Shown: positions 1 through 7,325, counted from the first letter of the stretch. The stretch: 10,208 nucleotides of DNA from Saccoglossus kowalevskii (GCF_000003605.2 NW_003135329.1:1-10208); one strand, 5' to 3'. Notes: generated by a model not told the origin, from the sequence alone. A program made the numbers and translations.

Positions 1-807
1 TTCTGACGTCACGCAGGATGTACGAATGTTATCTCATACACTGATGCACGCATTGGCGCATGCATACAACCTCGAAAAATGCGTCATAGAGGACGCACCT
101 CATATACAGAATCTCAAGTCGAAGCCTTGGAATGCGTGTTTGCTGTGAATAAGTATCCCGATATAAATGAAAGAGAAGCATTGGCTGACATCATCGGCAT
201 ACAAGAAGCTAGAGTACAGGTAGGAATATATTTATATAAATGGATTTAATAATTTCAAATATGTGGAATTTCATCAGCATTTTTGACAGCTTGAAGTTTA
301 GTTAATATGTAATGTGTTTGGTTATATACTTGACTTCACCATCCAACGTACAGTTTAGGAAACTTTGTATATGAATATGAATGATACTCTTTAAATATTC
401 TAACATATTTGTGCATGAACAGGTTCCTAATTTACTACTTTCGTGTTATTGATATTATTATTGTTTTACAGGTGTGGTTTCAAAACAGAAGAGCGCGACT
501 TAGAAAGGAAAAGAACAATAGACCAACTGCTGCAAAGGGTGTAACCCATGTCATGTTGACCAAGAACAGCAAGAAAACCTCGTCGAAAGAGAGCAATAAA
601 TCATCACCGTCAGCTACTCGTTTACCGCCAACAACAACAGTTATCTCGCCGAGTTGTATCACAGATATTAAGCCACCAACCAGTTCTTCATCACGTTCGT
701 CGGCGATAGGTGATTCACCTTTTAAATCCAACATTAATTTCCCGAAACCGCCAGTTGTTGAGGCATATCGAATGTTCAACTGCAACAGATATCTGCCGCC
801 GTTTTAG
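1..807 (+). pseudogene. Gene A copy 1: PRD-like homeobox gene, 5'-truncated by the window, frameshift and premature stop
   Basis: The exons are 1-219 (exon 2, start missing) and 472-807 (exon 3), with a 252-bp intron (220-471) splitting the homeodomain at position 46/47, as in copy 2. Two lesions are visible against the intact copy. One C is missing at about position 14, which shifts the frame ahead of the homeodomain and leads to a TGA at 146-148. In exon 3 a TAC codon has become TAG (805-807), which removes the last 20 residues; without it the frame would end at 867. The homeodomain also carries an R2H change. The ATG just ahead of the homeodomain (KM-R...) could in principle give a short homeodomain protein. 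The frameshift lies close to the sequence end and could be a read error. The nonsense change is internal and more credible. I call it a probable pseudogene. Confidence 0.75.
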
Positions 808-929
808 GGCAGTGCGGCTCTGGCCAGTCAACCGCATCTTTGCTATACTGTCGAAATATGCAAGTAAAATGTATCAGTAAAATATTCTTCAAAGACTCCA
901 GTATGTATTTATAATGTTTTATATGATGC

Positions 930-935
930 AATAAA
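930..935 (+). terminator. Poly(A) signal AATAAA of gene A copy 1
   Basis: A canonical AATAAA lies 63 bp past the ancestral stop position. A GT-rich stretch (TGTGTTTGTGATG) follows about 20 bp further on. The same arrangement is found in copies 2 and 3. Confidence 0.7.
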
Positions 936-1331
936 TTAAGTTTCAACGTAAAGTATATGTGTTTGTGATGACGAATTAATTATTTACATATTTCAAGATA
1001 TGTTTTCAAATTCCTAAGTCAGAAGTGTTATCGTACACAATCATCCGCCATAACGCGCATATACATATACCATATGCACTGTTCAACAAAGGATAAGGCC
1101 ATTAGAAAATGACGTAATCGAGTAAAGGGGTAACGCAAAACCTGCCGAATCGTTTTTGTTTCCTCGTACCGGAGATATATATGGTATCGCATCACTATAG
1201 TGTTAAGTGGGCAACTTTTATTCTGACTTTTCAAATTGTTATCGCCAGTTTGAGCAATTATGTTCGAGTAAAAATAAACACGATAAATGACACGTACACA
1301 AATATATTCAGAAATATCGGCAAGTCATATG

Positions 1332-1337
1332 TTTATT
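1332..1337 (-). terminator. Poly(A) signal AATAAA (- strand) of gene B copy 1
   Basis: TTTATT on + is AATAAA on -, about 65 bp beyond the gene B stop codon. A GT-rich segment (TTGTGTACGTGTC on -) follows roughly 30 bp downstream. It is conserved in the other two units. Confidence 0.65.
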
Positions 1338-1401
1338 CTATAATTACAAGTACGTGCTAATATTAAATATAGTTGTCGGTTTCTGGAAATTGGTTATCTT
1401 T

Positions 1402-2358
1402 TCAAAGACTGGTATCCGAGCCATCAGTCGGAGAACTTTCGAGCAAAGATGACATTGGGTATGACACGCTTGGAGACGGCGGGTAGACAGGATACGCAAA
1501 TGGTGAATTATAAATGTGAAAATCAACGGATGGTGAAATACAGGAACGACGATTCACATGAGGAAAATGGCGTGTCTCTACGTCTGATGGTAATGATGGC
1601 AAATCACAGTCATAATCAGGTGAATCTTGATCTGGCGGTTGGTGAATGACGTAATCGACATCTGTGTATCGCTGTGTTATTGATTTGTGAGGAGAATGGT
1701 TATCATCACGACTTTGTTCCATGGACGTGGTTAACTTGCATGTTTTTAGTATACGTTTGACTCGTCGGTTACGAAACCAATTCTGAAAAGAAAGAAATAT
1801 AAAAAATGGAATAAATATTTTAAAAAAACTTGTTAGTGTACGCAAAACAAAATTATACGATAGTTGGTGTGCTTTGCGTGCTGTAATACAATTTATGACT
1901 CAAAATATAGCCAAACTATCCATAATATGACAATTTATATTACCTGAACTCGGTCTTCGGGAAGATCGATGGAGTAAGCTATGCATTCCCTTGCAATTAC
2001 ATCAGGATAACAGTTCATGGCGAACATCGACTCCAATGAATCTTCTTGATATTTGGTGTAGTACGTACGAACTCTGCGACCGGTATTTCTACGGCGGAGT
2101 GGATACGATCTGGATGCATGAAGTTCAATAAACGATCTGTTTCTTTTTCTTGCTAAGCCTGAGACTGGACGTTCGGAAAAAAAAGGATGATGATTAAATA
2201 TTATGCGAGCGAGCGTAATTAAAGTGTCAGTTATTAACGAACATTATGAAAACAAATTATTATATCTTACCTAGTTTTCCCGAATCAATCTCGACAATAC
2301 TGGAATCTGAAAATGTTTTGCGGATACCACATGGAGTCATGTTCACTTCTGGCTTCAT
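1402..2358 (-). CDS. Gene B copy 1: PRD-like homeodomain protein with R50 (about 229 aa, intact)
   Basis: Exons in transcript order are 2358-2271, 2164-1944 and 1782-1402. Introns are 106 bp (phase 1) and 161 bp (phase 0, between homeodomain residues 46 and 47). I chose the upstream in-frame ATG at 2358 over the one at 2340 because it gives an 88-nt exon 1 matching gene A, and Phe16 and Ile21 then align exactly. Exon 1 carries FSDSSIVEI, a degenerate eh1-like repression motif. The ungapped 60-residue homeodomain (about residues 58-117) keeps R5, L16, F20, YPD at 25-27, W48, F49, N51 and R53, but has N47, R50 and V54. After it come an acidic stretch (PPDQDSPDYDCDLPSLPSD) and a Pro/Tyr/Ser-rich tail. 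No paired domain is present. The expected role is a nuclear DNA-binding regulator; the precise family is not recognised. Confidence 0.88.
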
Positions 2359-2443
2359 AATTACGTTTTTTCTGAACTTGGATGGCGAGAACGATATCCC
2401 AATAGTTACTCGAGCAGTTGTCTACAGTCGCCAAATATCTGGA

Positions 2444-2485
2444 ATTTATACGTAATGCGTTATACTAAAGGTGGTTAGTGATTGG
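2444..2485 (-). promoter_or_regulatory. Gene B copy 1 core promoter: TATA box plus CCAAT box
   Basis: On the - strand, TATAAAT (2450-2444) lies 86 bp before the chosen ATG. CCAATCAC (2485-2478) lies 27 bp further upstream. Transcription would start near 2420, giving a short leader of about 60 nt. Confidence 0.55.
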
Positions 2486-2652
2486 TGCGGTTAGTTGAAT
2501 GGCACCGTCCGACAAAATCGTATTGATTAGCATAATACCCAGTTCACACTAATGTTAACGCAACGACTTGATCTCTGACCAATACAGATCAAATGGCCAA
2601 TAGTTGCAACACATGCCTGTTGAGCATAATTAAATAGATTTTGGGTATTGAA

Positions 2653-2732
2653 ACATCGAGCACGTTGGCCGAAGGTGGCGCTTAAATAAAATTAAAAAAG
2701 ATTTCTCCACTTGGTGGCGCTTTCCTCGATGT
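2653..2732 (+). promoter_or_regulatory. Pair of CTCF-like motifs bracketed by an inverted 8-mer (spacer 1)
   Basis: Two sites share the core GGTGGCGCTT and point the same way, 39 bp apart: GCCGAAGGTGGCGCT (2668-2682) and CCACTTGGTGGCGCT (2707-2721). The second differs by one base from the known bilaterian CTCF core CCASYAGRKGGCRSY. The pair is flanked by ACATCGAG (2653-2660) and its reverse complement CTCGATGT (2725-2732). It lies between the B1 and A2 promoters, where an insulator would make sense. Binding is inferred from the motif only. Confidence 0.45.
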
Positions 2733-2752
2733 TGTTGGTCGACCTGCATTTT

Positions 2753-3105
2753 TTTTGCTACAATGCCTGAACCATGTAATATTGGAATTATTTCACCGTG
2801 ATTTACATTTACTGTTTGCTCGCTAAATCTAGCCCTCGATATACGGCACTTATGAACATGCCTTGGGTGCCTGTTTATATTCTGGTGTATGACTGATGAA
2901 TGACCGAGAATTCATATTCGGACCTTAAATTTAGGGACAAACTGAATATATATATATTGTTTTGTTATGGGAGTTACGAGTGTCGGAACTCGGGTTACAT
3001 GATAGCATACTGATTTTCCAGGCACTCTAGTTGGACTGCTCTAAGTTTAGAATTAAACATGAGGATGATTTTCTCGAACACCCATGCACTCCCTGTATTC
3101 ATTGA
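2753..3105. other. Diverged core block of head-to-head spacer 1
   Basis: This stretch is much less similar to its counterpart at 6755-7107 than the near-identical DNA on either side. Both blocks are exactly 353 bp. Short islands still match in register (ATTATTTCACC, TAGCATACTGA), so the two are old homologues rather than unrelated insertions. It contains a short TA run near 2946-2957. I see no gene. Confidence 0.8.
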
Positions 3106-3235
3106 TCTCTTATCGCCGCTTCGCATTCTCTGAATTCAGCATAGAAAACAACCATCGAGAATAATTACTAAAATTAACGTTAACTTGTAACGACGTATTC
3201 ACATTATGTAGTGTTAACTGCACTCCATATTTGAG

Positions 3236-3244
3236 TGTGAGAAA
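3236..3244 (+). promoter_or_regulatory. Candidate Su(H)/CSL site upstream of gene A copy 2
   Basis: TGTGAGAAA matches the published Su(H) consensus YGTGRGAAM exactly. A single 9-mer match is weak evidence. Confidence 0.25.
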
Positions 3245-3306
3245 TGTTTTTATCTATTTGAGCTAGCCGCAGAGTTAGCCAAGGCTATTCTCGTAATCGA
3301 AACATG

Positions 3307-3323
3307 TTAATTGCATCAATTAA
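3307..3323. promoter_or_regulatory. Homeodomain-type inverted dyad upstream of gene A copy 2
   Basis: TTAATTG, the 3-bp spacer CAT, and CAATTAA form a perfect inverted repeat with two TAATTG cores, which Q50 homeodomains such as gene A's are known to prefer. It is about 97 bp upstream of the gene A TATA box, so autoregulation or cross-regulation by A is a reasonable inference. Confidence 0.4.
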
Positions 3324-3355
3324 GTTATAATATTCGGACTAAATCAACCTGTCAG

Positions 3356-3425
3356 CCAATCACGATAATTCGGCACACATGATCAAAGCAGACAGTCGGT
3401 TTAACAAATAACCTAAGAGTATAAG
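3356..3425 (+). promoter_or_regulatory. Gene A copy 2 promoter: CCAAT, TCF-like site and TATA box
   Basis: CCAATCAC (3356-3363) and TATAAG (3420-3425) lie 57 bp apart, the mirror of the gene B promoter. Between them ATCAAAG (3382-3388) matches the TCF/LEF consensus on the - strand. Initiation is expected near 3444-3451 (TCACTTT fits an initiator), giving a leader of about 90 nt with no upstream ATG. Confidence 0.5.
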
Positions 3426-3540
3426 TCTGGCAACATTTGAATCACTTTGCACAGTTGACCATCCTGTATCAGAGAGGCTACATCAAGCTCCACCCTATCC
3501 ATCCCGTACAACTCAATATATTTTATATATTATTACCATC

Positions 3541-4660
3541 ATGTCATCGATTCCAACATCTTACGTTGTAGATGGCGAAAATAGGTTTACCAACCATACC
3601 ATTGCATGCATATTGTCAAAGACACCAGGTACGTTATTGGATTTATATACAGCCAGTGTGTGTAGATAATTATACTCTTAAAGTGAGTGCGAGACCCTGT
3701 GAATAAGATGTCCGTATAATATGATTTATTTGCTTGAGTTTATATTATGTTTATCTTATGATCATTCGTTGTCCTCCAGGTCGTAGAGCAACTTCTGACG
3801 TCACGCCAGGATGTACGAATGTTATCTCATACACTGATGCACGCATTGGCGCATGCATACAACCTCGAAAAATGCGTCGTAGAGGACGCACCTCATATAC
3901 AGAATCTCAAGTCGAAGCCTTGGAATGCGTGTTTGCTGTGAATAAGTATCCCGATATAAATGAAAGAGAAGCATTGGCTGACATCATCGGCATACAAGAA
4001 GCTAGAGTACAGGTAGGAATATATTTATATAAATGGATTTAATAATGTCCAATATGTGGAATTTCATCCGAATTTTTGACAGCTTGAAGTTTAGTTAATA
4101 TGTAATGTGTTTGGTTATATACTTGACTTCACCATCCAACGTACAGTTTAGGAAACTTTGTATATGAATATGAATGATACTCTTTAAATATTCTAACATA
4201 TTTGTGCATGAACAGGTTCCTAATTTACTACTTTCGTGTTATTGATATTATTATTGTTTTACAGGTGTGGTTTCAAAACAGAAGAGCGCGACTTAGAAAG
4301 GAAAAGAACAATAGACCAACTGCTGCAAAGGGTGTAACCCATGTCATGTTGACCAAGAACAGCAAGAAAACCTCGTCGAAAGAGAGCAATAAATCATCAC
4401 CGTCAGCTACTCGTTTACCGCCAACAACAACAGTTATCTCGCCGAGTTGTATCACAGATATTAAGCCACCAACCAGTTCTTCATCACGTTCGTCGGCGAT
4501 AGGTGATTCACCTTTTAAATCCAACATTAATTTCCCGAAACCGCCAGTTGTTGAGGCATATCGAATGTTCAACTACAACAGATATCTGCCGCCGTTTTAC
4601 GGCAGTGCGGCTCTGGCCAGTCAACCGCATCTTTGCTATACTGTCGAAATATGCAAGTAA
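3541..4660 (+). CDS. Gene A copy 2: PRD-like Q50 homeodomain protein (238 aa, only intact copy)
   Basis: The exons are 3541-3628, 3780-4012 and 4265-4660, with introns of 151 bp (phase 1) and 252 bp (phase 0, at homeodomain 46/47, the usual PRD-class site). The ATG has A at -3 and follows a leader without other ATGs. Exon 1 encodes FTNHTIACIL, an eh1-like motif with His or an offset Phe where eh1 has Phe, suggesting Groucho-type repression. The ungapped homeodomain (about residues 62-121) has R5, L16, F20, YPD at 25-27, R44, Q46, W48, Q50, N51, R53 and A54, followed by a basic stretch likely to act in nuclear import. The tail is Ser/Thr/Pro-rich and ends in a Tyr/Pro-containing segment. There is no paired domain. 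It is probably a nuclear transcription factor, possibly a repressor. Mix, Dux and pmar1-like groups are candidates by general look, but none is assigned. Confidence 0.9.
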
Positions 4661-4728
4661 AATGTATCAGTAAAATATTCTTCAAAGACTCCAGTATGTA
4701 TTTACATGTATAATGTTTTATATGATGC

Positions 4729-4734
4729 AATAAA
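4729..4734 (+). terminator. Poly(A) signal AATAAA of gene A copy 2
   Basis: AATAAA lies 68 bp after the stop codon, with a GT-rich element (ATGTGTTTGTGATG) about 20 bp downstream. That is the standard spacing for cleavage and polyadenylation. Confidence 0.7.
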
Positions 4735-5327
4735 TTAAGTTTTAACGTAAAGTATATGTGTTTGTGATGACGAATTAATTATTTACATATTTCAAGATAT
4801 GTTTTCAAATTCCTAAGTCAGAAGTGTTATCGTACACAATCATCCGCCATAACGCGCATATACTTATACCATATGCACTGTCCAACAAAGGATAAGGCCA
4901 TTGGAAAATGACGTAATCGAGTAAAGGGGTAACGCAAAACCTGCCGACATTTAAAGATCAACCAGGCCGCGCGTTAATGACATACACACTACTTATAACG
5001 TAGTTAATACTTAATAAAACGCTTTTGTTTCATTGAACTCGCCGCAGGTTTATATACCCCTTTTGTGACCGACATATGTTAATTGCGCTAGTTATGTCAC
5101 AATAATGGCGTGAATCTTATCGGATCGCCACGACAGGAATTTGAATCGTTTTTGTTTCCTCATGCCGGAGATATACATGGTATCGCATCACTATAGTGCT
5201 AAGTGGGCAACTTTTATTCCGACTTTTCAAATTGTTAACGCCAGTTTGCGCTATTATGTTCGAGTAAAAAGAAACACGATAAATGACACGTACACAAATA
5301 TATTCAGAAATATCGGCAAGTCATATG

Positions 5328-5333
5328 TTTATT
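5328..5333 (-). terminator. Poly(A) signal AATAAA (- strand) of gene B copy 2
   Basis: TTTATT on + reads AATAAA on -, about 65 bp past the stop codon, as in the other units. Confidence 0.65.
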
Positions 5334-5397
5334 CTATAATTACAAGAACGTGCTAATATTAAATATAGTTGTCGGTTACTGGAAATTGGTTATCTTT

Positions 5398-6360
5398 TCA
5401 AAGACTGGTATCCGAGCCATCAGTCGGAGAACTTTCGAGCAAAGATGACATTGGGTATGACACGCTTGGAGACGGCGGGTAGACAGGATACGCAAATAAT
5501 GAATTATAAATGTCAAAATCAACGGATGGTGAAATACAGGAACGAAGATTCACATGAGGAAAATGGCGTGTCTCTACGTCTGATGGTAATGATGGCAAAT
5601 CACTGTCATAATCAGGTGAATCTTGATCTGGCGGTTGGTGAATGACGTAATCGACATCTTTGTATCGCTGTGTTATTGATTTATGAGGAGAATGGTTATC
5701 ATCACGACTTTGTTCCATGGACGTGGTTAACTTGCATGTTTTTAGTATACGTTTGACTCGTCGGTTACGAAACCAATTCTGAAAAGAAAGAAATATAAAA
5801 AATTGAATAAATATTTAAAAATAACTTGTTAGTATACGCAAAACAAAATTATACGATAGTTGGTGTGCTTTGCGTGCTGTAATACATGCATAATTTATGA
5901 CGCAAAATATAGCCAAACTATCCATAATATGACAATTTATATTACCTGAACTCGGTCTTCGGGAAGATCGATGGAGTAAGCTATGCATTCCCTTGCAATT
6001 AAATCAGGATAACAGTTCATGGCGAACATCGACTCCAATGAATCTTCTTGATATTTGGTGTAGTACGTACGAACTCTGCGACCGGTATTTCTACGGCGGA
6101 GTGGATACGATCTGGATGCATGAAGTTCAATAAACGATCTGTTTCTTTTTCTTGCTAAGCCTGAGACTGGACGTTCGGAAAAGAAAGGATGATGATTAAA
6201 TATTATGCGAGCGAGCGTAATTAAAGTGTCAGTTATTAACGAACATTATGAAAACAAATTATTATATCTTACCTAGTTTTCCCGAATCAATCTCGACAAT
6301 ACTGGAATCTGAAAATGTTTTGCGGATACCACATGGAGTCATGTTCACTTCTGGCTTCAT
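5398..6360 (-). CDS. Gene B copy 2: PRD-like homeodomain protein with R50 (about 229 aa, intact)
   Basis: Exons in transcript order are 6360-6273, 6166-5946 and 5778-5398, and all splice signals are kept. Exon 1 is identical to copy 1. The homeodomain differs from copy 1 by V28L, and the unusual N47, R50 and V54 are the same. Exon 3 has five amino-acid differences from copy 1 (T to K, C to S, R to L, H to D, P to L, the last from two base changes) against one silent change. All fall in the acidic and Pro/Tyr-rich tail, not in the homeodomain end. The acceptor region of exon 2 offers three AGs 6 nt apart, all in frame; I used the first. Its neighbours are A2 facing it at the 3' side and A3 back to back at the 5' side. 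The predicted product is an intact DNA-binding regulator. Confidence 0.88.
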
Positions 6361-6445
6361 AATTACGTTTTTTCTGAACTTGGATGGCGAGAACGATATC
6401 CCAATAGTTACTCGAGCAGTTGTCTACAGTCGCCAAATATCTGGA

Positions 6446-6487
6446 ATTTATACGTAATGCGTTATACTAAAGGTGGTTAGTGATTGG
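6446..6487 (-). promoter_or_regulatory. Gene B copy 2 core promoter: TATA box plus CCAAT box
   Basis: TATAAAT (6452-6446) and CCAATCAC (6487-6480) on - have the same sequence and spacing as in unit 1. Confidence 0.55.
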
Positions 6488-6654
6488 TGCGGTTAGTTGA
6501 ATGGCACCGTCCGACAAAATCGTATTGATTAGCATAATACCCAGTTCACACTAATGTTAACGCAACGACTTGATCTCTGACCAATACAGATCAAATGGCC
6601 AATAGTTGCAACACATGCCTGTTGAGCATAATTAAATAGATTTTGGGTATTGAA

Positions 6655-6734
6655 ACATCGAGCACGTTGGCCGAAGGTGGCGCTTAAATAAAATTAAAAA
6701 ATATTTCTCCACTTGGTGGCGCTTTCCTCGATGT
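6655..6734 (+). promoter_or_regulatory. Pair of CTCF-like motifs bracketed by an inverted 8-mer (spacer 2)
   Basis: Both 15-mers (6670-6684 and 6709-6723) and the flanking ACATCGAG/CTCGATGT arms are identical to those of spacer 1, although the diverged block begins only 21 bp further on. Confidence 0.45.
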
Positions 6735-6754
6735 TGTTGGTCGACCTGCATTTT

Positions 6755-7107
6755 AATTGGTACGTAACCGTGAACTACGAAAACCGTCATTATTTCACCA
6801 AAATATACATTCGGTGTTACCACGCTTATTCTAGAACTTGAAACATGTGAATTATAGCATGCATTTGTTTACATTTTAAGTTCATGTGGATGAATGAGAA
6901 ATATTCATGATATTATTTTCTGTCGATGAAAAACGTGACTAACTGAATTAAAATATATTGTAATTGATAGGGGAAACGTGTGGTCGGGAAAAAAACGACT
7001 AGTATAGCATACTGAAAATAATGTCTAAATATAATGCAAGCTCTAATACGGGTTTTAAACTTGGTGACGCTTCACTCGCGTAAGTAGTCACCAAATTACG
7101 CCAACAC
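6755..7107. other. Diverged core block of head-to-head spacer 2
   Basis: This is the counterpart of 2753-3105, equal in length but strongly diverged. Local stretches compared by eye range from about 30 to 80 percent identity. Beyond 7107 the two spacers again become nearly identical. I see no gene. Confidence 0.8.
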
Positions 7108-7237
7108 TCTCTTATCGCCGCTTCGCATTCTCTGAATTCAGCATAGAAAACAACCATCGAGAATAATTACTAAAATTAACGTTAACTTGTAACGACGTAT
7201 TCACATTATGTAGTGTTAACTGCACTCCATATTTGAG

Positions 7238-7246
7238 TGTGAGAAA
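7238..7246 (+). promoter_or_regulatory. Candidate Su(H)/CSL site upstream of gene A copy 3
   Basis: TGTGAGAAA, the same match as in spacer 1, at the same distance from the gene A start. Confidence 0.25.
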
Positions 7247-7308
7247 TGTTTTTATCTATTTGAGCTAGCCGCAGAGTTAGCCAAGGCTATTCTCGTAATC
7301 GAAACATG

Positions 7309-7325
7309 TTAATTGCATCAATTAA
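7309..7325. promoter_or_regulatory. Homeodomain-type inverted dyad upstream of gene A copy 3
   Basis: The TTAATTG-CAT-CAATTAA dyad is unchanged from spacer 1. Confidence 0.4.

Larger units (their letters stand above)
868..1401. other. Tail-to-tail spacer, unit 1 (short form)
   Basis: This is the 3' UTR and intergenic DNA between the converging genes A1 and B1. It holds the two poly(A) signals and no convincing gene. Compared with units 2 and 3 it lacks 197 bp at the junction after position 1148, where only a GA dinucleotide is shared by the two breakpoints. A 10-bp perfect palindrome, CACTATAGTG, lies around 1192-1201 and recurs in all units. Confidence 0.8.
4661..5397. other. Tail-to-tail spacer, unit 2 (long form)
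   Basis: This is the 3' DNA between converging A2 and B2. Positions 4948-5144 are the 197-bp segment absent from unit 1 and present as 196 bp in unit 3 (8826-9021). I find no gene, terminal inverted repeats or target-site duplication in it, so a deletion in unit 1 is simpler than an insertion in the other two. Confidence 0.75.

Noticed and set aside
1028-1234. 68-codon open frame on - in the tail-to-tail spacer of unit 1
   Set aside because: It spans the 197-bp deletion junction and is not open in the same form in units 2 and 3.
1449-1649. 66-codon open frame on + opposite gene B exon 3 (also 5445-5645 and 9322-9522)
   Set aside because: Antisense shadow of the gene B tail. Its residues change wherever gene B changes and it resembles nothing known.
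2246-2455. 69-codon open frame on +, identical at 6248-6457
   Set aside because: It covers gene B exon 1, its leader and the intron donor in antisense. Identity between units reflects the repeat, not protein constraint.
2946-2958. TA dinucleotide run as a functional element
   Set aside because: It is short and matched in spacer 2 by only a weaker AT stretch; typical of AT-rich DNA.
3276-3287. TAGCC-AA-GGCTA inverted repeat upstream of gene A as an operator
   Set aside because: Perfect but only 5-bp arms, with no known factor; could occur by chance in a spacer this long.
4202-4264. Open frame running through intron 2 into gene A exon 3 (also at 409-471 and 8086-8148), as a possible separate start
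   Set aside because: It ends at a pyrimidine-rich stretch and TTTTACAG acceptor, and would give only the last 14 residues of a homeodomain. Splicing from CAG|GT at 4012 restores a complete homeodomain.
4273-4572. About 99-codon open frame on - opposite gene A exon 3, present in all three copies
   Set aside because: It lies wholly antisense to a clear coding exon, has no splice or promoter context, and its persistence follows from the near identity of the copies.
4948-5144. The 197-bp segment as a MITE or other transposon
   Set aside because: No terminal inverted repeats, no target-site duplication, and the empty form shows only a 2-bp junction match.
6632-6823. 63-codon open frame on - in head-to-head spacer 2
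   Set aside because: It runs from the conserved flank into the diverged block and is absent from spacer 1, so it is chance.
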